Origin: Virgibacillus dokdonensis
GTDB taxonomy: Bacteria; Bacillota; Bacilli; Bacillales; Amphibacillaceae
Assembly: GCF_900166595.1 (NCBI RefSeq)
Contig: NZ_LT745763.1
Coordinates: 820,562 to 884,561 of the forward strand
Direction of reading: 5' to 3'
DNA length: 64,000 bases
The first letter of the stretch is position 1, and each line of letters begins with the position of its first letter. Positions 18,182 through 27,785 of the stretch are shown piece after piece. The notes beneath the pieces are model-generated. The model saw only the letters and a list, made by a program, of their open reading frames with translations. It ran no database searches and was not told the DNA's origin. A program made the position numbers and the translations under genes.

Positions 18182-18266
18182 TGTAGGAAAGTAAAAAGTC
18201 TATAGTATAAGAAAAACTACAGCTTTAGCCATAAGACCTGGCGAGCGACAAGCCAGGTGATTCTAG
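18182..18266 (+). repeat. Repeat family A, copy 4
   Basis: TGTAGGAAAGTAAAA, then CTATAGTATAAGAAAAACTA, ATAAGACCTGGCG, CAAGCCAGG and TTCTAGTG. Here the distal arm has changed to a CCTGGC/GCCAGG pair, so pairing is kept although the sequence differs. Confidence 0.7.
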
Positions 18267-18349
18267 TGTTGGCTTAATGCTGCAATTGCATCGTGTATTT
18301 AAACGGACAACTGCTCTTACTTTATTTTTTCGTAAAGGACGTATTCGAA

Positions 18350-20113
18350 ATGAATTCAATGAAGCAATATATGTATTTTGTAAAACCTTATAAATGGAAG
18401 ATATTTTGGACGGTTATAGTCGGAATTGTAAAATTTGGCATTCCGTTATTAATGCCTTTAATCCTCAAATTTGTAATTGATAACATTATTGGTAATGAAG
18501 TACTGAGTCAAACGGAAAAGACAACCCAACTCATTTGGTTGATGGGAACGGCTTTTATCATTTTCTTTGTTTTACGACCACCTATTGAATATATTCGACA
18601 ATATTTAGCTCAGTGGGTTGGAAATAAGGTGCTTTTTGATATTCGAGACCGTTTATTTGACCATTTACAGCATTTAAGTTTGAGATTCTATTCCAAAACA
18701 AAAACAGGCGAAATTATTTCCCGGGTAATACATGATGTCGAACAAACAAAAACGTTTGTCATTACAGGTCTAATGAATATTTGGTTGGACCTGATAACGA
18801 TACTGATTGCTATCGGAATTATGTTGTCGATGGATATCGAATTAACCATTGTAGCTATTATTCTATTTCCTTTGTTTGGCTTTTCTATTAAATATTTTTA
18901 TGGAAGACTGCGGCAACTCACTCGTAAACGCTCACAAGCGCTTGCAGAAGTTCAAGGACATTTACATGAACGCGTGCAAGGCATGCCGGTAACGAGAAGC
19001 TTTGCATTGGAAGATTATGAACAAGAACAATTCGCTAAAAGAAATAATAATTTTTTGAACAGAGCACTGGAGCATACAAATTGGAATGCTAAAACTTTTG
19101 CAGTAACGAATACAATTACAGATGTAGCACCTTTATTAGTAATCGCGTATGCGGGCTATCAAGTTATTCATGGTCATTTAACAATGGGAACAATGGTCGC
19201 TTTTGTCGGATATATGGAACGGGTGTATAGTCCGTTAAGAAGATTAATTAATTCTTCGACAACACTTGTGCAATCGATCGCTTCCATCGACCGCGTTTTT
19301 GAGTTAATGAATGAGAAATATGATATTACAGATCGACCTCATGCGGCGGAATTAGATAACCTACGTGGTGAAGTAACTTTTGAGGATGTTTATTTTCAAT
19401 ATGAGGATGAAGAACAGGCTGTGTTAAGGGATGTTTCCCTTCATGTGAAAGAAGGAGAAACCATTGCTCTTGTCGGTATGAGTGGCGGAGGAAAATCAAC
19501 GTTTGTAAGTCTTATACCACGTTTTTATGATGCTACGAGTGGAGCAATAAAGGTAGATGGAATCGATGTTAGAGATGTGAAGGTGCGTTCACTACGAGAT
19601 CAAATTGGAATGGTGCTGCAAGACAACACCCTGTTTAGCGAATCAATCGCAATGAATATTCGCATGGGAAACCCTCATGCTACGGATGAAGAAGTGGTGA
19701 AAGCAGCTAAAGCGGCAAATGCTCATGAATTTATTCAGCAGTTACCATATGGCTATGATACGCTTGTTGGTGAACGAGGTGTGAAATTATCAGGGGGACA
19801 GAAACAGCGAATTGCCATTGCACGTGTTTTCTTAAAGAATCCACCAATGCTTATATTTGATGAAGCAACATCCGCTCTTGATTTAGAAAGTGAGCATACG
19901 ATTCAAGAGGCAATGGAAAAATTAGCTTCTAACCGAACAACGTTTATTGTTGCGCATCGATTAGCCACAATCACGCATGCGGATCGTATTGTCGTAATGG
20001 AAGATGGAAAAATTAAAGAAATTGGAACGCATTATGAACTGATGTATAAACAAGGAATATATTATAATTTGTACCAAGTGCAACACCTAGACACTACTGT
20101 TGAACAAGGTTAA
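18350..20113 (+). CDS. ygaD: ABC transporter, fused permease/ATPase (YgaD)
   Basis: A 587-residue half-transporter of the multidrug/lipid exporter type: six membrane helices (residues about 15-310) with the coupling motif RSFALEDYEQEQF, then the nucleotide-binding domain: Walker A VGMSGGGKSTFV, Q-loop MVLQDNTLFSESI, signature VKLSGGQKQR, Walker B LIFDEATSALD, switch His AHRLAT. It works as a homodimer. Placement after ygaC matches B. subtilis. The start at 18350 is supported by AAAGGACG upstream and by alignment of length (about 580). Confidence 0.93.
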   Translation: MNSMKQYMYFVKPYKWKIFWTVIVGIVKFGIPLLMPLILKFVIDNIIGNEVLSQTEKTTQLIWLMGTAFIIFFVLRPPIEYIRQYLAQWVGNKVLFDIRDRLFDHLQHLSLRFYSKTKTGEIISRVIHDVEQTKTFVITGLMNIWLDLITILIAIGIMLSMDIELTIVAIILFPLFGFSIKYFYGRLRQLTRKRSQALAEVQGHLHERVQGMPVTRSFALEDYEQEQFAKRNNNFLNRALEHTNWNAKTFAVTNTITDVAPLLVIAYAGYQVIHGHLTMGTMVAFVGYMERVYSPLRRLINSSTTLVQSIASIDRVFELMNEKYDITDRPHAAELDNLRGEVTFEDVYFQYEDEEQAVLRDVSLHVKEGETIALVGMSGGGKSTFVSLIPRFYDATSGAIKVDGIDVRDVKVRSLRDQIGMVLQDNTLFSESIAMNIRMGNPHATDEEVVKAAKAANAHEFIQQLPYGYDTLVGERGVKLSGGQKQRIAIARVFLKNPPMLIFDEATSALDLESEHTIQEAMEKLASNRTTFIVAHRLATITHADRIVVMEDGKIKEIGTHYELMYKQGIYYNLYQVQHLDTTVEQG

Positions 20114-20186
20114 GCAAAGAAGCATACGTGATAGCCTTAAAAAATTGGAAATTAGATGATGATTCGCACAATGCGTGTTATGAAGG

Positions 20187-20333
20187 TTATAGGAAAGTAT
20201 AAGATTTTTTTGTTCATAGTATAAGAAAACTGTATGAAAGTTTTACATGATCGGGGCGAGTAGATTACCGCCCCGTAGCTTTTGTTCCACTATAGGAAGT
20301 ATAAAAATATGACGCTAAGCTCTGTTTTTCTAA
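20187..20333 (+). repeat. Repeat family A, copy 5 (composite, with embedded GC hairpin)
   Basis: TTATAGGAAAGTATAAG and CATAGTATAAGAAAAC are followed by a hairpin CGGGGCG..CGCCCCG (20252-20275). A second head, ACTATAGGAAGTATAA, then leads to CTAAGC..CTGTTTTTCTAAC. It looks like two copies, or one copy interrupted by a GC hairpin that may be a terminator for ygaD. Confidence 0.65.
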
Positions 20334-20404
20334 CAATTTTTACATGTTCACTTCCTTCTTAAAGTGAACATGCGAGTATATAAAGTCTAAATAGATTCTG
20401 GTTA

Positions 20405-20650
20405 TCAAGACTTGTATTGCGCGTATTGAATGAAAGTTGTTTCATCTTCAATGACGCCACAAGCTGCACACTGGATTTTAAATTTAGGCCCTTGATACAT
20501 GATATGAAAGGTTTCCACTTGATTTGTTTCATATGTCTCGACTATTTCTCCCGTTTGTGCATCCATCTTCATAGGGTTTGCTACTTGATCAATTTTGTTA
20601 AATCTCGTCTTATTTGTTTTGCAATTGGGACAACAATATGGCGCTTGCAT
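20405..20650 (-). CDS. Small zinc-ribbon protein
   Basis: An 81-residue protein with two CxxC knuckles: CCPNCKTNKTRFNKID near the N terminus and IQCAACGVIEDE near residue 62. That is a treble-clef or rubredoxin-type zinc ribbon. It otherwise contains acidic beta segments. Ribosome site AAGGAGGATC. Function unknown; it may bind nucleic acid or act as a metal-site accessory protein. It lies in the same direction as gsaB but is separated from it by a terminator. Confidence 0.82.
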   Translation of the reverse strand: MQAPYCCPNCKTNKTRFNKIDQVANPMKMDAQTGEIVETYETNQVETFHIMYQGPKFKIQCAACGVIEDETTFIQYAQYKS

Positions 20651-20714
20651 TATGATCCTCCTTCTGTTCTTTTTCCTATTATTCTAATAGAGAGGTTATT
20701 TTATGCATACGTAA

Positions 20715-20746
20715 AAGGACTGCTTGTAACTTTACAAACAGTCCTT
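20715..20746 (-). terminator. Terminator downstream of gsaB
   Basis: AAGGACTG(C)TTGTAA and TTACAAACAGTCCTT pair. Read on the minus strand it ends in TTTTAC. Confidence 0.7.
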
Positions 20747-20830
20747 GCTTACTATATAGGGAACCATCAAGCTGTATAAATGAGATTCGTTTCGGTATCA
20801 CAAGCGATAAGCTAACTTATCTTACGTGGC

Positions 20831-22126
20831 TTATTTCGTTTGCATGTGTTGAAATGTTTTCTCTACAGCCGCGATTGTTTCCTCAATATCTTTTTCCGTA
20901 TGTGCAATGGTTAAGAACCAAGCTTCATATTTTGATGGGGCTAGGTTAATTCCTTGGCGAAGCATGAGGCGGAAAAATGTTGCAAAGCTTTCTCCATCGC
21001 TAGCCTCAGCTTGCTCATAATTGGTAATCTCGCCATCACCAAAATATACGGTAAGGGCTCCGCAAAGTCGATTGACCGAAATGGAAATACCGTATTTGTC
21101 AGCTTTCTCTAAAATTCCCGTTTCCAACTTTTCACCAAGCTGATCAAGCTTTTCGTAAAGGCCATCTTCTTGTAGTACTTCTAGACATGCTATTCCAGCT
21201 GCCATGGAAGCTGGATTTCCAGCCATCGTTCCCGCTTGGTAAGCAGGGCCAAGCGGAGCTACTTGTTCCATGATCTGTTTTTTACCGCCATATGCACCAA
21301 TTGGTAGACCACCACCAATGATTTTACCCATAGCTGTCATATCAGGTTCAATACCATATATTTGCTGAGAGCTTCCATATGTAAAGCGAAATGCAGTAAT
21401 TACTTCGTCATAAATAACGAGGGCTCCAGCATTGTGTGTAAGGTCGTTGACAGCTTGGAGAAAGCCTTCCTTAGGCTCTACAATCCCAAAATTTCCAACG
21501 ATAGGTTCAACAAGCACAGCTGCTATTTGGCCTTTCCAAATATCTAAAGCATGTTTCAACGCTTCTATGTTATTAAAAGGAACCGTAATAACATCTTGGG
21601 CTACGGATTCCGGGATACCTGCTGAATCAGGTGTACCGAGCGTTGCTGGACCAGAGCCCGCTTCTACGAGGACAGAATCAAAATGTCCATGGTAACAGCC
21701 AGCAAACTTAATAATTTTTGTTCGGTTAGTATAAGCTCTTGCAACACGAACAGTGGTCATTACGGCTTCTGTACCTGAGTTGACAAAACGCACTTTTTCC
21801 AACGAAGGAATGGCTTGCTTCAGCATTTTAGCAAACTGGTTCTCTAATTTTGTTGGTGTACCATATAACACACCATTCGTAGCAGCGTGTGTAATCGCTT
21901 TGGCAATATGTGGGTGCGCATGCCCTGTAATAATTGGCCCGTAAGCCCCTAAATAATCAATATATTTATTACCGTCGACATCCCAAAAATAAGCGCCTTC
22001 CCCTTTTTCCATGTAAACGGGTGCGCCGCCTCCAACTGCTTTATAAGCACGTGATGGTGAATTAACACCTCCCACAATATGCTTCAATGCTTCCTGATGA
22101 AGTGCTTCTGATGTTGAAAAATTCAT
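20831..22126 (-). CDS. gsaB: Glutamate-1-semialdehyde 2,1-aminomutase
   Basis: A 431-residue PLP enzyme converting glutamate-1-semialdehyde to 5-aminolevulinate for haem synthesis. Motifs: [52 protein letters not shown], and PLP lysine in [18 protein letters not shown]. This is the second (GsaB/YgaG-type) copy that Bacillaceae carry in the yga region; HemL is the other, by position rather than by a sequence test. Ribosome site CTAGGAGGAAAA. Confidence 0.93.
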   Translation of the reverse strand: MNFSTSEALHQEALKHIVGGVNSPSRAYKAVGGGAPVYMEKGEGAYFWDVDGNKYIDYLGAYGPIITGHAHPHIAKAITHAATNGVLYGTPTKLENQFAKMLKQAIPSLEKVRFVNSGTEAVMTTVRVARAYTNRTKIIKFAGCYHGHFDSVLVEAGSGPATLGTPDSAGIPESVAQDVITVPFNNIEALKHALDIWKGQIAAVLVEPIVGNFGIVEPKEGFLQAVNDLTHNAGALVIYDEVITAFRFTYGSSQQIYGIEPDMTAMGKIIGGGLPIGAYGGKKQIMEQVAPLGPAYQAGTMAGNPASMAAGIACLEVLQEDGLYEKLDQLGEKLETGILEKADKYGISISVNRLCGALTVYFGDGEITNYEQAEASDGESFATFFRLMLRQGINLAPSKYEAWFLTIAHTEKDIEETIAAVEKTFQHMQTK

Positions 22127-22144
22127 AATTATTTTCCTCCTAGG

Positions 22145-22162
22145 TTACATGAATCCATGTAA
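22145..22162. promoter_or_regulatory. Perfect palindrome just upstream of gsaB
   Basis: TTACATG AATC CATGTAA, 18 bp with perfect 7-bp arms, ending about 9 nt before the gsaB Shine-Dalgarno sequence. It could be an operator or an mRNA hairpin near the ribosome site. No regulator can be named from the sequence. Confidence 0.45.
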
Positions 22163-22335
22163 TTGTATACCAATTACCTAAATATGCAATACGTATCTTG
22201 CAAACTTGTTGAAAACTGGAATCATGCCTTGCTTGTAAAACTTTGAAAACATGGTGTATTCACCTGAGCCCTTTAGCTCCTGTTGTAAAAAGTAAGTTAA
22301 TCACCTATTTTATAGCTTATCAGATTAGAGTGCTG

Positions 22336-24258
22336 TTATAAAGCAGAAGAGCGTGCCGCTTTTTTAAGTCTAGAAAGGTAGAAATTACGAATAAAAATAA
22401 AATTGATAAAGTGCACAATAAAATAAAATGAAATAATATACATACTAGGTATGAGCACAGATGATGCAAGCATATTTTGTAATGCTTTATAGGCAAAAGC
22501 AGCATGAATAACGGCTACGAAAAATGGTAGAAAAAATAGAAAGGCAATTTGCCTCGTTGCAATTTTCTTCATTTCTTTATTTGTTAAGCCAATACGATAA
22601 AGTGAATAGTAATGGGCAATGTCCTTATCAATACCTTGATACATACGGAAATAAAGAATCGATCCAGCGGCTAGAAAAAATAGCACACTAATAAAAATCC
22701 CAAAAAAGAACAAATACGACATCGATTCATTGAAACTTGTATATAAGTCTGCTCTAGAGCCTGCATGGATAGTATCATTGGAAGCAGCGACTTCTGCTTG
22801 TTCTATTTTCTCGACGTAATGTACCCAATTAGGTATATTTGCCGTATAATAAAAAGCTTTTTCCCCGTGTTTTTGAAATTTGTCAAATGTAGCATCTGAT
22901 ACAACTAGTGCACTTCCACCTAATGTGGTAGCGTTCGTCGTATTTTTCCCCGGCTTTATTTTCAGTTCGATTTGCCCTTTTTCAGGAATAAATCGTAATT
23001 TTTTTGGTGGAGGTGGGATATATGGGCTAAACACAGCTTCCGTAAGTAATATGGCCTCATTATGTTGTAAAGCTTCTAGTTTTTTTTGTTGATTTACATC
23101 CATCATTTTATTGTAATCGGAGAAACCAAATACAATTACTTCCACATTGTCCCACTCAGATTTATTCGAGACAGACGACGTTTTTACAGCAGGGATGGCT
23201 AAGGATTGAAAGGGTATTTCTGATTCATGAAAAAAAGATTCCACTTCTTTTATAGTTTCATCCAATTCCGCTTTATTTTCTTCCCCTTCTGTAAGCAGAG
23301 AGTAATCATGCGGTACGAAACGTTCGCTTTCTTCTTCCGCTGCTTGGAATAGCCCGTACAATACTCCGGAAGATGTAAAAGCAACGGCGCTTAATATAGT
23401 TACCATAGAGAGTAACTTAGCGTTATCTTTTAATTTATATGTTAAGTCGGAAATAATTAATAAGTTTAGTCGCTTGTAAAAAATGTTTTTTCTGCGTTGT
23501 AAAAAACTAGTTAAAGCGATACTAAATTGCGTAAATAAAAAATATGTCCCTGGAATAATTAATGCTAAAATAATAAACATTCGATACATCATAGATATAA
23601 GGTCAGAAGTATATGCTAAATAATAGGAATAAGTTACAGCAGCTAACGCTAGTACGCTTATAATCCAAGAAAAACGCGGTTTTTTCCTTGGTGCTTGAGC
23701 GCCACGAAATACTTCCATAATCGATTTTGTTCGCAATGTAAGTACAACAAGCAGCGAATTGATTTCAAACATAAAAAAGAACAGTATCACGGTGATAGCA
23801 ATTGCCTTCCAGGATAAATAAAAGGAAAACACTTCCCCTGTTCCTAAAATGACAGAAAATATCATTAAGAAAAGCTTCGTGAATAAAGCTCCTACTAATA
23901 TTCCTGCAACAATAGAGGCTACACCGATAATTGTATTTTCCAAAATAAGCATTCGATTTAACTGGAATTTACTAATTCCTAACGTTGTTAAAATACCATA
24001 TTCTTTCTTGCGTGATTTAATAAAGGCAGAGGTTGAATATAGTACAAATAAAAAAGAAAACAAATAAATAATGACTTCAGAAGCAACGATGCCCGTTTTT
24101 ACGGCATCAATAAAGTCGTATGTTGCTATTTCAGGGTGGAAGATAACTACGGCATACATAAAAAAGACGATGACAGCAAACATACAACTTAGAAAATAAC
24201 TTAAATATGCACGTGTATTACGTTTGACATTATTAAAAGTGAACTGTCTGAAGGTCAT
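22336..24258 (-). CDS. BceB-type ABC transporter permease
   Basis: A 640-residue FtsX/MacB-superfamily permease with ten membrane segments and a large extracellular domain between TM7 and TM8 (roughly residues 305-510), the layout of BceB/PsdB peptide-detoxification permeases. It starts MTFRQFTFNNVKRNTRAYLS, the family's typical N terminus. Encoded 26 nt into the end of the ATPase gene (overlap). With the ATPase, kinase and regulator upstream it forms a Bce module against cell-wall-active peptide antibiotics; the actual inducer cannot be read from sequence. Confidence 0.92.
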   Translation of the reverse strand: MTFRQFTFNNVKRNTRAYLSYFLSCMFAVIVFFMYAVVIFHPEIATYDFIDAVKTGIVASEVIIYLFSFLFVLYSTSAFIKSRKKEYGILTTLGISKFQLNRMLILENTIIGVASIVAGILVGALFTKLFLMIFSVILGTGEVFSFYLSWKAIAITVILFFFMFEINSLLVVLTLRTKSIMEVFRGAQAPRKKPRFSWIISVLALAAVTYSYYLAYTSDLISMMYRMFIILALIIPGTYFLFTQFSIALTSFLQRRKNIFYKRLNLLIISDLTYKLKDNAKLLSMVTILSAVAFTSSGVLYGLFQAAEEESERFVPHDYSLLTEGEENKAELDETIKEVESFFHESEIPFQSLAIPAVKTSSVSNKSEWDNVEVIVFGFSDYNKMMDVNQQKKLEALQHNEAILLTEAVFSPYIPPPPKKLRFIPEKGQIELKIKPGKNTTNATTLGGSALVVSDATFDKFQKHGEKAFYYTANIPNWVHYVEKIEQAEVAASNDTIHAGSRADLYTSFNESMSYLFFFGIFISVLFFLAAGSILYFRMYQGIDKDIAHYYSLYRIGLTNKEMKKIATRQIAFLFFLPFFVAVIHAAFAYKALQNMLASSVLIPSMYIISFYFIVHFINFIFIRNFYLSRLKKAARSSAL

Positions 24259-25009
24259 GGATGTTTCCTCCCAATAATGACTGCATGTTTAAGATTGCTT
24301 CAAAAAAAGTTTGCCGATTGTCACCTTGATGTATTTCGTTATACAATTTTCCATCTTTAATGAAAATAACTTTTTGGCAAAAACTTGCAGCAAACGGGTC
24401 ATGCGTTACCATTAGTGTTGCTGTTTCATAATGCTTTTGCAAGTGACTTAGCGTATTCATTACTTGTAGTGACGCTTTAGAATCTAAATTACCAGTTGGT
24501 TCATCAGCAAATATAATGGAAGGATTATGAATAAGCGCTCTAGCGATGGCCGCTCGTTGCATTTGACCACCAGATACTTCCATAATGCGTTTTTCTAAAA
24601 TATTTTCAATGCCTAATTGTTTAGAAATGATATGTAATTTTGGTGTCATCTCTTTCACTTTTACTTTATTTAATGTTAAAGGGAGCAAAATATTTTCTCC
24701 AATAGTTAATGTTTCCAATAAATTAAAGTCTTGAAAAACAAACCCCATTTCTTTTCTTCTAAATTTCGCCAATTTATGATGAGAGAAAGAAGTGACATCT
24801 TCTCCATGAATAATAATTTTTCCCGAACTCGGTTTATCAATGGTCGACAGTAAGTTTAGCAAGGTCGTCTTGCCACTTCCTGAAGGTCCCATAATACCTA
24901 TGAATTCTCCTTGTTGTACAGTAAGCGTAAATTGGTGCAAAGCTTCGTACGAAATTCCACGTTTGCTACCGTACGTTTTGGATAGATTTTCTGCTTGTAG
25001 TAACGGCAT
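24233..25009 (-). CDS. BceA-type ABC transporter ATP-binding protein
   Basis: A 258-residue ATPase: Walker A IMGPSGSGKTTLLN, signature EVSGGQMQRAA, Walker B IIFADEPTGNLDS, switch His VTHDPF. Ribosome site AGGGAGGTGC. Overlaps the permease gene. A 183-bp gap separates it from the sensor kinase, and a site of the form TTACA-N4-TGTAA lies at the far end of that gap, as in bceA-type promoters controlled by BceR-type regulators. Confidence 0.93.
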   Translation of the reverse strand: MPLLQAENLSKTYGSKRGISYEALHQFTLTVQQGEFIGIMGPSGSGKTTLLNLLSTIDKPSSGKIIIHGEDVTSFSHHKLAKFRRKEMGFVFQDFNLLETLTIGENILLPLTLNKVKVKEMTPKLHIISKQLGIENILEKRIMEVSGGQMQRAAIARALIHNPSIIFADEPTGNLDSKASLQVMNTLSHLQKHYETATLMVTHDPFAASFCQKVIFIKDGKLYNEIHQGDNRQTFFEAILNMQSLLGGNIHDLQTVHF

Positions 25010-25176
25010 ATGTGCACCTCCCTATTTGGTAGCGATTTTATACTATGTTTAAAAAGTTAGGTTATATAGTTTTAACTTCAAACGTGTTTATAACCAAACG
25101 AATCTATTCATCATAATTCTATGATACAGGAGCCATATATCCTATTGATTTTTCTTTCAAACAGTAATGGTTAAGC

Positions 25177-25190
25177 TTACAAGGTTGTAA
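25177..25190. promoter_or_regulatory. Candidate BceR-type binding site upstream of the bceAB-like genes
   Basis: TTACA AGGT TGTAA on the plus strand fits the known TNACA-N4-TGTAA pattern of BceR-like regulators. It lies about 170 bp before the ATPase start, immediately after the kinase stop codon. Extra flanking symmetry (GCTTACAA/TTGTAAGC) also allows a weak terminator of the kinase gene. Confidence 0.55.
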
Positions 25191-25192
25191 GC

Positions 25193-26197
25193 CTAACGAT
25201 GACTAAAATGGATGGACACGGTAGTTCCTTTTCCTTCTTCAGATGCAATGGTTAACTCGTGTCCAAGTTCTGTACAAATTTGTTTAGATAAATATAGACC
25301 CATTCCTGTTGATTCTCTAAATTTCCTCCCATTTTTCCCGGTGAAAAAGGGATCAAAAACTCTGTTGATGTCTTCACGCGGAATTCCGTAGCCAGTATCG
25401 GTGATTTGCAATACCAGTTTATGATCGTCGGATAAACTTGTACAAAAATATATTTTGGCTACTTCGTCTTTCGAATATTTGATGGCATTGGAAACAGCTT
25501 GACTAATTACAAAACGGAGCCATTTAGAATCGGTTGTTACCACGTATTTTTCTTCAATGGTAAGTTCAGGATACACTTGGTTACGAATAAAGCTAGATTT
25601 AAATTCTTGAATAATATCTTTAACTAAATCTCTTAATACAATTTGTTGTACTTGAAAATCACGATCAAACTTTTGCAATCGAGATTGGTATAAGGCTAAA
25701 TCTAAACCTTGTTGCATACGCTCTAATTCTTCGTGCATACTGTGCAAGAAATTTTGGGACAACTGTAATTTTTCTTTTTGCAAAGTTAGATGCATGACAG
25801 AAACAGGTGTCTTCATTTGATGCACCCATTGTTGAATGAAATGAAACTCCATTTGTTTTTGTTCTTTCAACTGCTCGATTTCTTCGGCGTAGCGGTTTGT
25901 TTGTGCATCATGTTGCTGCTTAATATTTAAAAGTAATTGTGTTGGCGGATCTGGTAGCCACGTTGCATTATCCTTATCATGATGGATTGTCACGTAATAA
26001 TCACGTAATCGGTAATAACGATAGGCCAGAAATAGGAGTAATCCAAATGTTAATAAAATAAATAAATAGATAATCAAATCCCAGTCCATTGGTACAGCTT
26101 TAATACCATAAAATAGCTGAACGATGAGGATGAAAACAATTAACTGTGTGTAAAAGAAAAGTATGGTTGGGACACTATCTTTGAGAAAATCTTTCAT
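25193..26197 (-). CDS. BceS-type intramembrane-sensing histidine kinase
   Basis: A 334-residue kinase: two N-terminal membrane helices (about 12-32 and 40-60) with almost no extracellular loop, then DHp with the phospho-acceptor in QQWVHQMKTPVSVMH, N box SQAVSNAIKYSKD, G1 DTGYGIP, F box FDPFFTG and G2 TGMGLYLS. Such kinases sense drug flux through the BceAB transporter. It overlaps the regulator gene by one base. Confidence 0.93.
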   Translation of the reverse strand: MKDFLKDSVPTILFFYTQLIVFILIVQLFYGIKAVPMDWDLIIYLFILLTFGLLLFLAYRYYRLRDYYVTIHHDKDNATWLPDPPTQLLLNIKQQHDAQTNRYAEEIEQLKEQKQMEFHFIQQWVHQMKTPVSVMHLTLQKEKLQLSQNFLHSMHEELERMQQGLDLALYQSRLQKFDRDFQVQQIVLRDLVKDIIQEFKSSFIRNQVYPELTIEEKYVVTTDSKWLRFVISQAVSNAIKYSKDEVAKIYFCTSLSDDHKLVLQITDTGYGIPREDINRVFDPFFTGKNGRKFRESTGMGLYLSKQICTELGHELTIASEEGKGTTVSIHFSHR

Positions 26198-26904
26198 TAT
26201 TGTTCACTCCACGTATCGATCATTTTGTATCCGGCACCACGAACGGTTTGAATACTTTGGTGCACACCAATATCTTCAAGCTTTTTACGTACGCGCGTAA
26301 TATTAACGGATAACGTGTTGTCATCCACAAAATGTTCGTCATCCCATAGCATTTCCAATAAGAAGGTTCGTGATAATACGTGATTTACATTCTCCATAAA
26401 TGCTTTAAGTAGAATAAATTCATTTTTTGTTAAAATAGCTTTATGCCCGTTAAGACTAACTTCCATTGCAGTTAAATGTAAGCATAAATCACGTATCTCT
26501 AACAAGTCTGTAGGTGTGCTTGAGGCGTATTCTCCATAGATTCTACGCATAATTCCTTTTATTTTTGCTTGTACTACATCAAAGTTAAATGGCTTGGTAA
26601 TATAGTCATCTCCACCGTTTTCTATTGCCATCACCTGATCCATACCTGAATCACGTGCGGAAATAAATATAATTGGGCAATTAGATATACTGCGGATTTT
26701 TCGGCACCAATAAAACCCATCATAGCTAGGAAGATTAATATCAAGTAATATTAGATGTGGTTCAAAGACTTGAAACTCTTCTACAATACGGTCGAATTCT
26801 TGAACAAGCTGTATGTCGTATTCGTATTTTTCTAGATAATCTTTTAATAAGTCAGCAATTTTTTTGTCATCTTCTATAAGATAAATTTTCTTCATTGGAT
26901 TCAC
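26197..26904 (-). CDS. BceR-type response regulator (OmpR family)
   Basis: A 235-residue regulator: receiver with acidic pocket LIEDDKKI, phospho-Asp in HLILLDINLPSYDG, Thr/Lys in FISARD and ITKPFNF, then the OmpR winged helix (LTKNEFILLKAFMEN, DDNTLSVNITRVRKKL, RGAGYKM). Ribosome site AAGGAAGGTG. First gene of the regulator-kinase pair, probably binding the TTACA-N4-TGTAA site upstream of the transporter genes. Confidence 0.93.
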   Translation of the reverse strand: MNPMKKIYLIEDDKKIADLLKDYLEKYEYDIQLVQEFDRIVEEFQVFEPHLILLDINLPSYDGFYWCRKIRSISNCPIIFISARDSGMDQVMAIENGGDDYITKPFNFDVVQAKIKGIMRRIYGEYASSTPTDLLEIRDLCLHLTAMEVSLNGHKAILTKNEFILLKAFMENVNHVLSRTFLLEMLWDDEHFVDDNTLSVNITRVRKKLEDIGVHQSIQTVRGAGYKMIDTWSEQ

Positions 26905-27302
26905 CTTCCTTTTCTACTTTATAGCTAACCCACCAACAATCCTACGCTGTGCCACAAGTAAATGGTTAATGCTCGAACAAATTCATGTATTTTAGGTTAA
27001 AACAATTAGTTCATTAGTTCATAAAAACTAATACATTCCATCTTTAAGTCACTACTACTATATAAAAGCTTACATCCTATTTTACTCTATCTCTTTTACA
27101 ATTTGAACTGTACTCTTTTTATAGGGGCACTTTATTTGAAAAAACGGTTTTGGAATTTCTATAGTCTGTCTTATGGAAAACGATAAACGATAGAAGTCGT
27201 CATCAATTGTTCTTGGGAAGCCACGTTTTACTAAAAGTATTGACAACCATGTCTAATCCTTTGCATAAACTAATAATACTATGCAATTGGAGAGGGTGTG
27301 CT
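26905..27302. other. Divergent intergenic region between the Bce-type regulator and the K+ channel
   Basis: 398 bp without a gene. A possible channel promoter has TTGACA at 27240-27245 and CATAAA at 27264-27269 (18 bp spacing). The rest is A/T-rich with no repeat of families A-C that I recognise. Confidence 0.4.
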
Positions 27303-27728
27303 ATGTTAGCGTGGTTACTAATCATTGCTGTCACTTTTGTTATGGGTAGGAGCTTCATTGATTTTATCCATGTAGGGAAAATGCAGACTTATATACGACG
27401 CAGTGGCTTTTCATTAGAGTTCTTTTATATGTTATTAATTATTTATGCAGTAGTTATCGTTGGATTCGGACTCATTTATTTTGTGCTGTCCATGCAAGAT
27501 ATCGTACTTGTAGAAAATGGAGCATTGAGACAAGTGAGTATACTTGACGCCCTTGGACAGGCTGTTTATTTTAGTGGAGTAACAATGCTAACAATCGGAT
27601 ATGGTGATATAACGCCTGTCGGTATTGGGAAAATTATCGCCCTCATGCAGGCCTTAATTGGTTATATATTACCTACTGCTTTTGTGTTAAGATTAGTGCA
27701 ATACCAAGATCAGAGCAGGAATCAGTGA
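27303..27728 (+). CDS. Two-helix potassium channel protein
   Basis: A 141-residue membrane protein: helices near residues 2-16 and 40-60, a pore helix, selectivity filter TIGYGD (residues about 97-102) and an inner helix after it. No cytoplasmic RCK domain is attached. The longer open frame upstream (from 27207) is rejected as start because GGAGAGGGTG lies directly before the ATG at 27303. Encodes a K+-selective pore; gating is unknown. Confidence 0.88.
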   Translation: MLAWLLIIAVTFVMGRSFIDFIHVGKMQTYIRRSGFSLEFFYMLLIIYAVVIVGFGLIYFVLSMQDIVLVENGALRQVSILDALGQAVYFSGVTMLTIGYGDITPVGIGKIIALMQALIGYILPTAFVLRLVQYQDQSRNQ

Positions 27729-27785
27729 ATAAGTAGGCGAATATATGATATAGTAGAAACGCAACTATTGGATGGAGGGATAACG

